Shown here: one piece after another, positions 18,920 to 28,937 of the stretch
Layout: the number at the start of each line of letters is the position of its first letter
How positions within the stretch are numbered: position 1 is the first letter of the stretch
Translations under genes and position numbers: made by a program
The notes under the pieces: generated by a model
Database searches by the model: none
Told to the model about the DNA's origin: nothing
What the model saw: only the letters and a program-made list of their open reading frames with translations
NCBI GenBank assembly: GCA_002811645.1
Contig: PDIP01000022.1
Location: forward strand, 177,222 to 241,221
DNA from: Corallochytrium limacisporum
Taxonomy: Eukaryota; Opisthokonta
Direction: 5' to 3'
Length of the DNA stretch: 64,000 nt

Positions 18920-21900
18920 TCAGGACTCTGTCTCAGCATGATAGCAGCGAGTGCAAATTGGTTTCCCTTGCAAAGTCATAGACTTCTCAGGTTCAACTCG
19001 AAATAAACGACACCGATCACACTTGAGGAGAGTTGGGTCACCACATACAAAGCGGAAACTCCTCTCCTTAAGAGTCAAAGTCTGTGCAATGGAATCAGAA
19101 GGATGGATAGGAATAATCTCCTCCCCTTCACAGATTGATTTGGATCTGAAGTACTCAATATCATCTTGCCACCCGTGAATATCAACATGGCTGCAACCAA
19201 GGATGTCATTCAATTTTTCCATCAAGTTGGGGGTTTCGTTGATGGCACTTCCTAGGCGATCCGGGATGACAACTTTAACGGAGAGGGCCGATCTTTCTGG
19301 CAGAGCAGGAGACGACTCCATCGCCTCATATTCACGATCGATGCAGCGACGAATGTAGCGGAGTGAATGGATCATATCCACGTATGCCTCCTCGTGCCCA
19401 CCGGCCTTCGGTGCCAATCGGCTAAAGCCGATGTCAAAGACATTATCCACCTTTAGCAGCGGATGATGCTGCAGCACGTCTTCAGCAAGATGGGGCGAAA
19501 CAACGGAGGTCAATGGGAGCACAGTATTGAGGACTTCGTTCAAAGTACTCTGCGTCATCCTACGAATTGGACTATCCTTTACATCAGTGTAAAGGGTGTC
19601 CTTGCTAATTGTGAAGTAGAACGCGCTCAGGTCGTTTACGATAAAGTCATGAAGTAATCGCAAACCGGAAGAGAAATTGTACAAGCGGAACATTGACTGA
19701 ACTTCGTTGTTCACAACCGCCAACCGATGTAGCATATAGAGATTGAGCGGATCAAGAGTTTTCCTTTCCACTTCAACGCCAGATGCTGGGACGTCATTCA
19801 GATTTCCGAGTAGGAAACGCATAACATTCCTCCATCGTCGGTACACCTCTGAAACCTGTCCGATGATCCTGACGCCTATAATCTGATCACTGGTGTAGTC
19901 AGTACTAGCAACCCAGAGGCGCAGCACATCTGCGCCATGCCCAGGCCACTCCTTCGGATTAGCGGTGGCCCCGTTAATGACCATGTCTGGGCTGATGACA
20001 TTTCCAATACTTTTGCTCATCTTTCGCCCAAACTCATCCAGAGTAAATCCGTGGGTGATCAAAGTTTTGTAAGGTAAGGTTCCTTGGCATGCAACACTTA
20101 ACAGAGCGCTGCTCTGGAACCAACCGCGATGCTGATCACTACCTTCTAGATACACATCTGCAACCTGTTTGCCAGCATCATCTGCGAGAAGAACACTCGC
20201 CCAACTCGATCCGGAGTCAAACCAAACATCCATTGTATCGGTACCACGTTTCAGTTCGTCCGCACGATCCCTGTACTTCTTAGGTAAGAGTCCCTCATTC
20301 CCTTCGCAGGAAAACCAATAGCCGGATCCGTGCTCGGCGACCTGATCACGGACGTAGCGAATGATCTCTGGTGTCATCAGAGGCTCTCCAGTCTCTAGGT
20401 CATAGAAACATGGAATAGGAACACCCCAGAGCCTTTGTCTAGAAATACACCAAGAGGTCCGACTTTCGACCGTTGCACTAAGACGATGGCGACCGGACGT
20501 TGGTATCGTATTAAGATTCGGAACGCTTTCTATCAATTCAAGAGCCGTCCCCTGAACATCAGTAATGTCCGCAAACCATTGCGATGTGGCCCTCAAAATC
20601 ACCGGCTGTTTTGCTCGCCAGTCATATGGGTATCTGTGAGTGTATAGATGCTCATACGCGATGAGATCATGAGATTTCATGTGCTCCACGACCATATCCT
20701 TACCTGCACCGAGCACAGGAAGTCCCACTAGTTCTGACGGAGCATTGGCATTGTACTTGCCGGCTTCATCAACAAGAGATGGGAAGGTTTCATAACCTCT
20801 TTGCAACCACGCATCGAAGTCTTCCAATCCATGAGCCGGCGCTGTGTGAACGACGCCAGTGCCCGCACTGGCGTCGACATGATCACTATAGAAAATCTTG
20901 CCCTTTCGGAACCCGGGAGTCGGCCATATGAGGTTGTAATCTGTATCCACTACCTCAGAAATCTGCACTTCCACTAAGTCTTTGGCACTGATGCCTTTAT
21001 ACATATCATATTCTTGCTGCAACGCTTCAACACGGTTGCGCATGATGATATCGTACCCCTCTGTTCCCTCTGTTGTCCTTCGCGGTACTGCGACGTATTG
21101 TGCATCCCGCGCCACGCAAAGTGCTTGATTAGCCGGAATGGTCCATGGCGTTGTCGTCCAAGCCAAAAGACTAACATCCTCTGAGGGTAGATCCAAGCTT
21201 GCAACTTGCTGTCTGTTCAATGGTGTCCGGAAAAAGACAGACCGGCTGACATGCTCTCCTTCATATTCCAATTCAGCCTCGGCAAGGGCAGTCTTTGTCC
21301 AGGGTGACCAATACACGGGTCTCAGCTTCCTGTTGATCAAACCTTTCTCGACCAGCTTCGCGAAGATTTCTAATTGGGCGACTTCATACTTTTTCGTTTT
21401 TGTGATGTATCGGTTTGCCCAATCACCAATCACTCCAATCCTGATGAAGTCTTGCATCTGGTTCTGTACGGCAGCATCTGCAAAATCACTTGCCAATGCG
21501 CGGATTTCACGTGCTACAGAGGGATCCTGTGCCTTTTCATCGAGCCCCTGGAAAGCAGGATCCTGCCTTTTTTTCTTCTTCTTTGGAAGGGAATCTAAAG
21601 CCTTCAGTTCGATGGGCAGGCCGTGGCAATCCCAACCCGGGACGTAGTGAACTTTCTTGCCGCTCAACAATTGAGTGCGAATAATCATGTCTTTTAATGT
21701 CTTGTTCAAAGCATGACCAACATGTAAATCACCGTTCGCGTAAGGAGGCCCATCGTGAAGAATGAATTCTTCTGTGCGCTTCGGATCCCGTCGCTGTGTC
21801 TCATACACATTTGCCCACCTCTGTGCAAGAATGGGCTCTCGAGTCTTTGCATTTGCTCGAAGCTGAAATTCCGTCTGCGGAAGGTTCACCGCGTAATTAG

Positions 21901-22018
21901 ATCCGGAGTTCCCAGACTTCGTCTTAGTCTTCTTTGCTGCCCGACTTGTCGTGTGTACGCACCGCCAAGCGCTGTCCATCAAGCGGCACCGCCCGATTGC
22001 ATGCTTGCGGATAAACAT
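18920..22018 (-). CDS. IARS2: Isoleucyl-tRNA synthetase, mitochondrial type
   Basis: This class I aminoacyl-tRNA synthetase charges tRNA-Ile for organellar translation. The 1032-residue product from the ATG at 22018 begins with a Lys/Arg-rich segment lacking acidic residues (MFIRKHAIGRCR) followed by HTTSRAAKK, a good mitochondrial presequence. The HIGH motif appears as PPYANGDLHVGHALNK and the KMSKS motif as GRKMSKSIGN. The editing domain includes AWTTTPWTIPANQA. A four-Cys zinc module (CGDPTLLKCDRC ... CTRCYH) closes the C-terminus, as in bacterial-type IleRS. An in-frame ATG 53 codons upstream (22177) is also possible. It lies back to back with GatB. Confidence 0.94.
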   Translation of the reverse strand: MFIRKHAIGRCRLMDSAWRCVHTTSRAAKKTKTKSGNSGSNYAVNLPQTEFQLRANAKTREPILAQRWANVYETQRRDPKRTEEFILHDGPPYANGDLHVGHALNKTLKDMIIRTQLLSGKKVHYVPGWDCHGLPIELKALDSLPKKKKKRQDPAFQGLDEKAQDPSVAREIRALASDFADAAVQNQMQDFIRIGVIGDWANRYITKTKKYEVAQLEIFAKLVEKGLINRKLRPVYWSPWTKTALAEAELEYEGEHVSRSVFFRTPLNRQQVASLDLPSEDVSLLAWTTTPWTIPANQALCVARDAQYVAVPRRTTEGTEGYDIIMRNRVEALQQEYDMYKGISAKDLVEVQISEVVDTDYNLIWPTPGFRKGKIFYSDHVDASAGTGVVHTAPAHGLEDFDAWLQRGYETFPSLVDEAGKYNANAPSELVGLPVLGAGKDMVVEHMKSHDLIAYEHLYTHRYPYDWRAKQPVILRATSQWFADITDVQGTALELIESVPNLNTIPTSGRHRLSATVESRTSWCISRQRLWGVPIPCFYDLETGEPLMTPEIIRYVRDQVAEHGSGYWFSCEGNEGLLPKKYRDRADELKRGTDTMDVWFDSGSSWASVLLADDAGKQVADVYLEGSDQHRGWFQSSALLSVACQGTLPYKTLITHGFTLDEFGRKMSKSIGNVISPDMVINGATANPKEWPGHGADVLRLWVASTDYTSDQIIGVRIIGQVSEVYRRWRNVMRFLLGNLNDVPASGVEVERKTLDPLNLYMLHRLAVVNNEVQSMFRLYNFSSGLRLLHDFIVNDLSAFYFTISKDTLYTDVKDSPIRRMTQSTLNEVLNTVLPLTSVVSPHLAEDVLQHHPLLKVDNVFDIGFSRLAPKAGGHEEAYVDMIHSLRYIRRCIDREYEAMESSPALPERSALSVKVVIPDRLGSAINETPNLMEKLNDILGCSHVDIHGWQDDIEYFRSKSICEGEEIIPIHPSDSIAQTLTLKERSFRFVCGDPTLLKCDRCRLFRVEPEKSMTLQGKPICTRCYHAETES

Positions 22019-22491
22019 TGCTCTGCTGATTTGTTGACTACTGATCACATCCTGATCTAACTGCGGAGAAGCATTGAAACATGCCGACACAGAGATTGAT
22101 AGAGGTCTTAATATGCACCATAAAGTATTTTCTTGTACCAGCAGAGCCACGGCGTAAAGCCTACAAAGAGTGCGCATGGTGCCCCACTCCACGGGGGTCC
22201 AGAGGTCGCCCACCACCCCGCTTTGGTCGATGAGGTCACAGGGCCAGTATAGTGGGTGAGGGGGGGGGGTCACTTCATGGTCGGTTCGCCCACTGCGTGC
22301 GGACGGGCGGCAGACTTCTCGATTCCCGAGTGCTGCTCTTGCCTGCCTTTGTTCGCTATTTCAAGGACTTGAATAGATCCCAACCGTGTGATGAAAAAAT
22401 GTAGAAATTGTGTGTGTGAGCACGTAGAATGTATAGTACGGAGGCTCAATATGTAGTAGTATAGCGAAGGCTTAACACAGGAGATCTCAAG
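22019..22491. promoter_or_regulatory. Divergent promoter region IleRS / GatB
   Basis: This 473-bp spacer between two mitochondrial-translation genes contains a 10-G run (22260-22269) and an AT-rich stretch with agtatag-type sequence close to GatB (22385-22470). The left part may be IleRS coding sequence if the upstream ATG at 22177 is used. Confidence 0.5.
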
Positions 22492-24120
22492 ATGACAGCA
22501 GGACAGCTTTCATTCCGTGCCGGCACAAAAGTGAAAGCTCGCAAGGATCTGCAGCGCACAGTTGAGGCATCCAGGCTGTTGAAAAGAAAATCATGGACTT
22601 ATGTTCCCGCTATTGGTCTTGAGGTCCATGCACAGATTGCGTCCAAGACGAAGCTTTTCTCGAGCGCACCCATGACGTCTGGAGACTCGCCAAACACAGC
22701 AGTTGCAGTTCTAGACTATGCAGCGCCAGGAGCATTGCCGGTACTAAATCGAAATGCGGTTCGATTGGCAACAGTGAGTGCCTTGGCACTGGGGTGCCAG
22801 ATCAATCCCGTATCAATGTTTGATCGCAAACATTACTTTTATCACGACATGCCCTTAGGCTACCAGATCACACAGCAACGCCAGCCACTAGCTAGTGGAG
22901 GACTCGTGAGAGTACGTGGATGGGATCCTACAAAGCTGGGTAGCCATGCACCAGAAGATCAGGCTCCGGTGCGCATTCAGCATTTGCAGATAGAGCAGGA
23001 CACAGGACGAACTACAGCAATGGGCAGCACTGGCATGTCGGCTGTTGACCTGAACCGGGCGGGTAGCCCACTCATGGAAATCGTCACGGCACCAGATCTC
23101 ACGAGCGCATCTCATGCTGCAGAGTTTGTGAGACAGTTACGATTGATCTTGCAACGCATTGGTGCATGTGGTGGAAACATGGCTGAGGGTCAAATGCGTG
23201 TGGATTGCAATGTAAGTATCTGCCACCAAGACGGATCATTTGGTACCCGGGTTGAGGTCAAGAATGTAGCAGGTACACATTTCTTGGAGCGTGCCATTCA
23301 GCTAGAGATTGATCGTCAAGTATCACTCTGGAAACAGGGCCGGGAGGACGAAATTGTACAGGAGACAAGGGCATTTAATGCATTGACAAACACCACGACA
23401 CCGCTTCGTAGTAAAGAGGAGAGTATGGACTACAGGTTCATGCCTGACCCGGACATTCCTCCTCTTCGCATTGAATCGGAATTCATGGAAGGGTGCCGGG
23501 TTGTCCTGCCAGAGCTTCCAGAGGGTACAATTGACCGACTTATGGAGGACCACAAGCTTGGCGCTCGTCAGGCCTATCTGCTTGTCCACAATGGCAACGA
23601 GATGGTCGACTTTTTCACGCAGGTCATACGTGACGTACCCGATAATGCAGCACAAACTGCCGCCAATCTGATCACGGGTCCTATCTTTGAGCTTACGAAG
23701 AAACAGGCTCTGGATGAAGAAGCAGACGAGGAGAAAGGATTCCTTGATCTCCCTATCAGCCCAGCATGGATCGGGCGATTGGCAATGGAAATACACAAGG
23801 GCAATTTAAAAACTTTCCAAGCTCGGGAAGTTCTTCAGGACGCACTACTCACGAAGGAGCTCGATCCAGACTTGGATAGGTTGATAGATGCCAGAGGATT
23901 TGGTCAGAGCCTCAATCAAGTTGACTTGGAAGCAATTGTCGTTGAACTCGAGGAGGAAGCGAAGACCAGCAAAAAAGTATCGAGAGCATTCGCCAAACTA
24001 GAGAATGACGTGGATAAGGGCGTTAAGGGAGTAATGGGTCTTGTGATGCAGCGATCTCAAGGCAACGCGAAGCCACAGGATGTCGTAAACTTGCTGAGGA
24101 AGCGTTACTCGAAGTCATAA
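22492..24120 (+). CDS. GATB: Glutamyl-tRNA(Gln) amidotransferase subunit B, mitochondrial
   Basis: GatB is the kinase/amidotransferase-partner subunit of GatCAB, which converts Glu-tRNA(Gln) to Gln-tRNA(Gln) in mitochondria. The 542-residue product starts with a Lys/Arg-rich N-terminus. It contains the family signatures IGLEVHAQIASKTKLFS, the catalytic-domain block FDRKHYFYHDMPLGYQITQ, DLNRAGSPLMEIVT, GQMRVDCNVSI, and YRFMPDPDIPPL. The C-terminal YqeY-like helical domain ends in VVNLLRKRY. GatA and GatC are not in the window. It is convergent with striatin, 55 bp away. Confidence 0.95.
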   Translation: MTAGQLSFRAGTKVKARKDLQRTVEASRLLKRKSWTYVPAIGLEVHAQIASKTKLFSSAPMTSGDSPNTAVAVLDYAAPGALPVLNRNAVRLATVSALALGCQINPVSMFDRKHYFYHDMPLGYQITQQRQPLASGGLVRVRGWDPTKLGSHAPEDQAPVRIQHLQIEQDTGRTTAMGSTGMSAVDLNRAGSPLMEIVTAPDLTSASHAAEFVRQLRLILQRIGACGGNMAEGQMRVDCNVSICHQDGSFGTRVEVKNVAGTHFLERAIQLEIDRQVSLWKQGREDEIVQETRAFNALTNTTTPLRSKEESMDYRFMPDPDIPPLRIESEFMEGCRVVLPELPEGTIDRLMEDHKLGARQAYLLVHNGNEMVDFFTQVIRDVPDNAAQTAANLITGPIFELTKKQALDEEADEEKGFLDLPISPAWIGRLAMEIHKGNLKTFQAREVLQDALLTKELDPDLDRLIDARGFGQSLNQVDLEAIVVELEEEAKTSKKVSRAFAKLENDVDKGVKGVMGLVMQRSQGNAKPQDVVNLLRKRYSKS

Positions 24121-24175
24121 ATAAATCCAGGGACAAGTCAAAACATTTTGGAATCGATTTTAGTTAACTTCATAC

Positions 24176-26185
24176 CTACAGGTATAACTTGATGGAGGCA
24201 TCCGCGCCGTATGTTGTCATCAAGACCTTGGAAGGATGGGTCTGAATACCAAGGATGCCTTCGTCGAAACGCATCTTGTGCGCACTGATTTCCTGCACAC
24301 ATGTTGTCCGCGAGCCCAGGTCCCAGGTTCGCACACTGCAATCGTGGCCTGTCGAAATCACGTAGAGTTGGCTGAGATCAAAGGCCAATCCCGTTACTGC
24401 ATCCTGATGCGCAATTGTCGATGAAATGCATTTCGAACTATTGATATCGAAGTAGCGAATCTTCTTATCCTCGTGACCAGTGATAATGATTGGCATGGTC
24501 GGGTGATTAATGGCGCAATTGATTTGTTGGCCACTCCCTTCATCATCCACATGGATCTGTTCGGTCATCTGGCCCGTTTCTAGGTCATATTGCCGCAACA
24601 TACCGCTATCGAAACTGATCAGCAACATATTTTGCCTGCTGTGCAAAAATGAACAGCTGGTGGGTTGTCCAGTGTCGGGACTTTCGGCAATTCGCTGAAT
24701 GGGAGCCTCCGACTGGCTTGTCCAAATATTGATGACTCCATCGGCGCCGGAACTAGCAACCAGATCCTTAGCAGGGTGACTTGTCAGACACCAGAGCGCA
24801 TCCTCGTGCGCCTTCACCTTGGATGCACACCAGGCGTGATCGTACTTCTCATAGGGCTGTGCAGCCAGCAGCCTCTGCAGATCCCACCGCACAAGATTAC
24901 CATCTAAATCACCTGTGAACGCATAGTTCTGTGGGTAGGCAATACAACTGCTAAGTACTGGAGCAACGTGAGAACGTAATGTGACAACCGCATCCATCTC
25001 TCCCGGAATTTTCTTCTCACTCTCCGCTTCAAGGCAGTCATCAAGGCGCCAAAACTTGACGGTGCAATCCTCAGACCCAGAGAGCAACACTGGTTCGTCG
25101 CGCATGAAAGCACCAGTGCGCACGCCGTCTACGTGACCCTTGAGGACGACCTTCGGTTTCCAGTTCTTTGCTGCTCCGCCAGTGGTTGCAATGGATGTAG
25201 ATTCCTTCTCCTCCGTAGGTTGAGAATCCATTTCTAGAGAAAGAAGCTCGTCAAGTCCTGCCACAGCCTCCTCTTCCTCATTTGCCGCCTTGGACTTCGG
25301 AGACAGGGGACTTGTCAATCCCTCAAAGACATTCTTGACAGTCTTTGGAGCTGGACGACCGGTTGCTTTTTGTTGACCCTTCTTGTACTGCCGCATGATT
25401 TTGTTTAGCTGGTTGGAGTCGTACTTCGCTTCCAGTGACGCATCAATAGCATCATTCACGCCGTCATCTCCTTTCTGGGGCTGAATCAACTTAGCCAACG
25501 GGCTCTCGTCCTCAATATCTTCCTGGTCGTCGCCAACATCATCGTCTTTGGTACCCTCATTAAGAGCTTCGTCAAAAGCATTCATGATCTCGTCCGCTTC
25601 CTTGTTGTATTCCTCAGATGCACCATTCTCGTCTAAGTGTGAAGGCATGAGAGGAATGTTGTGGCTCTGTGAAGTACGCTGCGGAATTTCCGGCATACGA
25701 GCCGCACGAATGAACTCGTCTGTGTAACCCAGTTCCCGGAGATACTGCCTCAGTTGGGAAGTGGTCTTCAGACTATAACTTGCCTGTGGCTGGTCGGCAC
25801 CTTCCAGTCTCCTAATCAATTCGTTAACGTTTTGTTGATATTCCTTTTCCGGTTTAGCAGCAATTGTAACTTTTCCTTCTTTCTCTAAGTCTGCCATTTT
25901 TGCTGCATGGTCCTTGCGTTCTTTCATGATTGCATATTCTAACATCTTCACCCTACGAATTAGGTCACGCTTAAGTCCCTCTTGTGCCTTTCGCTCACCT
26001 TCTAACATGGAGATGCGGCTAAGGAACCCTGAACGTTCTAAATCCCATTCGGCCTTTTCACGCTCGAACCGTGCAAACTCATACTGAATCCACGTCAAAA
26101 CCGCAGGCAACGTCATCTTCCCCAGCTCTGAGCCAGCCCGACCACTGTCGCCGCCGCCTCCGTACTCTTCATTGAAGACGGGCAT
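24176..26185 (-). CDS. Striatin-family WD40 protein (STRIPAK scaffold)
   Basis: Striatins are PP2A B''' subunits that scaffold the STRIPAK complex. The 669-residue product follows the family layout. A short Gly-rich N-terminus leads into the conserved block TLPAVLTWIQYEFARFEREKAEW (caveolin-binding segment) and a coiled coil (to about residue 110) including GERKAQEGLKRDLIRRVKMLEYAI. An acidic linker containing the conserved LRELGYTDEFI element follows, and then a WD40 propeller from about residue 340 to the end, starting WKPKVVLKGHVDGVRTGAF and ending ASIKLYL. The length is typical (human 713-797). It starts at an ATG preceded by gtaaac. Confidence 0.93.
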   Translation of the reverse strand: MPVFNEEYGGGGDSGRAGSELGKMTLPAVLTWIQYEFARFEREKAEWDLERSGFLSRISMLEGERKAQEGLKRDLIRRVKMLEYAIMKERKDHAAKMADLEKEGKVTIAAKPEKEYQQNVNELIRRLEGADQPQASYSLKTTSQLRQYLRELGYTDEFIRAARMPEIPQRTSQSHNIPLMPSHLDENGASEEYNKEADEIMNAFDEALNEGTKDDDVGDDQEDIEDESPLAKLIQPQKGDDGVNDAIDASLEAKYDSNQLNKIMRQYKKGQQKATGRPAPKTVKNVFEGLTSPLSPKSKAANEEEEAVAGLDELLSLEMDSQPTEEKESTSIATTGGAAKNWKPKVVLKGHVDGVRTGAFMRDEPVLLSGSEDCTVKFWRLDDCLEAESEKKIPGEMDAVVTLRSHVAPVLSSCIAYPQNYAFTGDLDGNLVRWDLQRLLAAQPYEKYDHAWCASKVKAHEDALWCLTSHPAKDLVASSGADGVINIWTSQSEAPIQRIAESPDTGQPTSCSFLHSRQNMLLISFDSGMLRQYDLETGQMTEQIHVDDEGSGQQINCAINHPTMPIIITGHEDKKIRYFDINSSKCISSTIAHQDAVTGLAFDLSQLYVISTGHDCSVRTWDLGSRTTCVQEISAHKMRFDEGILGIQTHPSKVLMTTYGADASIKLYL

Positions 26186-27623
26186 GTTTACTTACTAACT
26201 ATATATCCCACAAACGACTTTTCGTTTCCTAGTCCATTATGTTTTGAACATGACTTTGCGATCGCATTCTTATTTCAAATTCCCGGTATTTGGACACATT
26301 CACAGAACACTATGTGTCAGTACAAACAATTTGCTCTCGACAAAGTAGATTATTTGGGAATTATTCTCGTTGCCTGAAGTAGGTCCGTATGCAGGGTGCA
26401 CGGAAGATGTCTTATGTCATTAGCAAAAATATACATAAAGTAAAGAACGTCCACCATTGGTACAATGCGACCGCCAAATAATCTACGCATATCTGCGTGA
26501 AGGCCACCGGAGAAAGACTGTGCCTCCACATATTTTCCAAATGCCCTTTCCGTTTGTGTGCGAAAGTTGCTGGTGAATGGATACTTTTCATGAAGCTCGC
26601 CCGCTGCCGCTGCTTTGGTAAATTTGGAGAAACTGGAATGAGCCCGACCGTCCCAAGCCTACTTTACTTGAACGCCTGATCAGCTAGCCATTCTGGCAAT
26701 GGACGGCTCAATTTTCGGCTGCTTGACGTTGACTGGCCCTTTCCATTGTTTTCGCTTTTGGGTAAGATTCATTCCTCCTGCGCTCTCCTCTCCCCCTTTC
26801 TCCCCTTTCCTTCCCAACCCCCCCCCCTCCCTTGCCCATTGTCCGGTGCGGTGCGTCTTCATTTTCGCGGTTGCTGTGGGGTTTTCATTCTCGTACATTC
26901 AGTACCAACATGACCCGGCCAGTCTGTTTTGGCGCGTAACGGTCAGTTGCCACCACCACCAGAATCGCTAGTAGTGTACATACAGTACCACGCATTACAC
27001 AGCATCAACCGAACAACCATCTGCAGCCAATAAGCAAAGACGAAGAATAATATCAGTACATTATCTATGGAATTTGTCTTTCTCCGGGACCGCTGTTTGC
27101 CCTCGTCGGAGGCGTGCTGTGGACAGCGGCGACGGCGAAGCCAAATTCACTAACGAGAAAAGAAAGGGGTTCAGCTTATTCAACCGCTCAAAGGAAATGT
27201 GCTGGGATGAGGGCGGTTTCACTAACCAGCTCTATTCAGCGCAAGAACAAAGCACAACAACGCGCAGAGCTCCGGTACATTCACTTCCGCCGAGGCGAGA
27301 CAATACTTTCGAAGCTTCGCGGCGAAGGGGCTCCGGAGAGTCAGACCAGCAGCCACCTTCCAGACGTTGGGGGGCCATTCGGACGCTGGGGTTGGCCATG
27401 GAACAAATCGTAGGCAGTCTGTGGTCTGACGTGAGTAGTCGACCTTTTCTTTGAAATGTATTTCAAACAAAGAAGATAATGCTAGGTCATAAAATCATAC
27501 ACTATTGGTACGTTATAAAAGAGAATTCTCTAGGGATCTATTTTTTCCCGGTGACCATTGCTCAAAGACTTCATTGCCAAGAGGGAGCGACAGCATACGG
27601 AACTAGAGAATATAGTTTAGAAC
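26186..27623. promoter_or_regulatory. Divergent spacer striatin / Rpt1
   Basis: This 1.4-kb region contains a C-rich tract with 10 consecutive C (26818-26827). A 126-codon frame at 27074-27454 has no recognisable similarity and is not called. Promoters for both flanking genes are expected here. Confidence 0.45.
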
Positions 27624-28937
27624 ATGGGCAAAGATTATCTAGGATCCGATCAGAGGCGGGTACGCCCTGATGAAGACAAGGAAGAGGCACCCATCCAGGC
27701 TTTGGATGAAGGTGACATTGAAATTTTGAAGACGTACGGACAGGGACCGTATGCAAATGAAATCAAGTCACTAGAAAAGGAGACACAAGAAGTGCTGAAG
27801 AAAGTCAACGAAATGACTGGTGTGAAGGAGTCTGATACCGGTCTTAGTCACCCTGCCATGTGGGACTTAGCAGCAGATAAGCAGATGATGCAGGAGGAGC
27901 AGCCTCTCCAGGTCTCTCGTTGCACAAAGATTATTCAGGAAGGCAACAACGAAGAAGAGTCAAAGTATGTCATTAATGTGAAGCAGATCGCAAAGTTTGT
28001 AGTCGGACTAGGTGAGAAGGTCGCACCTACTGATATTGAAGAGGGTATGCGAGTTGGCGTCGATCGCCACAAATATCAGATTCAGATTCCATTGCCTCCA
28101 AAGATCGACCCAACGGTCACTATGATGCAAGTCGAAGAGAAGCCCGATGTTACTTATAATGACGTGGGAGGTTGCAAGGAGCAAATTGAGAAGCTCCGCG
28201 AGGTTCTGGAAATTCCCTTGTTGCACCCGGAGCGCTTCGTCAACTTGGGTATTGAACCTCCGAAGGGTGTTCTGCTCTACGGTCCCCCAGGCACAGGTAA
28301 GACCCTGAGTGCGCGTGCTGTAGCCAACAGAACCGATGCTTGCTTCATTCGTGTCATTGGTTCGGAACTGGTGCAGAAATACGTCGGTGAGGGAGCTCGT
28401 ATGGTGCGTGAATTGTTCGAGATGGCCCGCAGTAAGAAGGCCTGCCTTATCTTCTTCGATGAAATTGATGCCGTCGGCGGTGCGCGTGTGGATGACGGTG
28501 CAGGGGGTGACAATGAAGTCCAAAGAACAATGTTGGAGTTGATCAACCAACTGGATGGTTTCGATGCTCGTGGTAACATTAAGGTTTTGATGGCTACAAA
28601 TCGCCCTGACACTTTGGACCCTGCTCTCTTGCGTCCTGGTCGTCTGGATCGTAAGGTCGAGTTCGGCCTGCCTGAGAATGATGGAAGAGCTCATATCTTC
28701 AAGATTCATGCCCGCTCTATGAACTGCGAGCGCAATATTCGGTTTGACCTCTTGGCGCGTCTGTGCCCCAACACCACTGGCGCTGAGATCCGTTCTGTCT
28801 GTACCGAGGCGGGTATGTTTGCTGTCCGTGCACGCCGAAAGGTTGCTACTGAGAAGGACTTCCTGGATGCCATCAACAAGGTCATCAAATCATACGCCAA
28901 GTTCAGTGCCACTCCGAAGTACATGGTGTACAACTAG
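27624..28937 (+). CDS. PSMC2: 26S proteasome regulatory AAA-ATPase subunit Rpt1 (PSMC2)
   Basis: Rpt1 is one of six ATPases of the 19S base that unfold substrates for the 20S core. The 437-residue product (human 433) shows the N-terminal coiled coil, the OB-domain region, and a complete AAA module. The Walker A motif is GPPGTGKT, Walker B is [11 protein letters not shown], and there are sensor-1 ATNRPDTLD and arginine-finger [10 protein letters not shown] sequences. The Rpt1-specific N-terminus has [19 protein letters not shown]. The C-terminus [11 protein letters not shown] matches Rpt1 of other eukaryotes. It starts at ATG with A at -3 context (gaacATGg). Confidence 0.97.
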   Translation: MGKDYLGSDQRRVRPDEDKEEAPIQALDEGDIEILKTYGQGPYANEIKSLEKETQEVLKKVNEMTGVKESDTGLSHPAMWDLAADKQMMQEEQPLQVSRCTKIIQEGNNEEESKYVINVKQIAKFVVGLGEKVAPTDIEEGMRVGVDRHKYQIQIPLPPKIDPTVTMMQVEEKPDVTYNDVGGCKEQIEKLREVLEIPLLHPERFVNLGIEPPKGVLLYGPPGTGKTLSARAVANRTDACFIRVIGSELVQKYVGEGARMVRELFEMARSKKACLIFFDEIDAVGGARVDDGAGGDNEVQRTMLELINQLDGFDARGNIKVLMATNRPDTLDPALLRPGRLDRKVEFGLPENDGRAHIFKIHARSMNCERNIRFDLLARLCPNTTGAEIRSVCTEAGMFAVRARRKVATEKDFLDAINKVIKSYAKFSATPKYMVYN

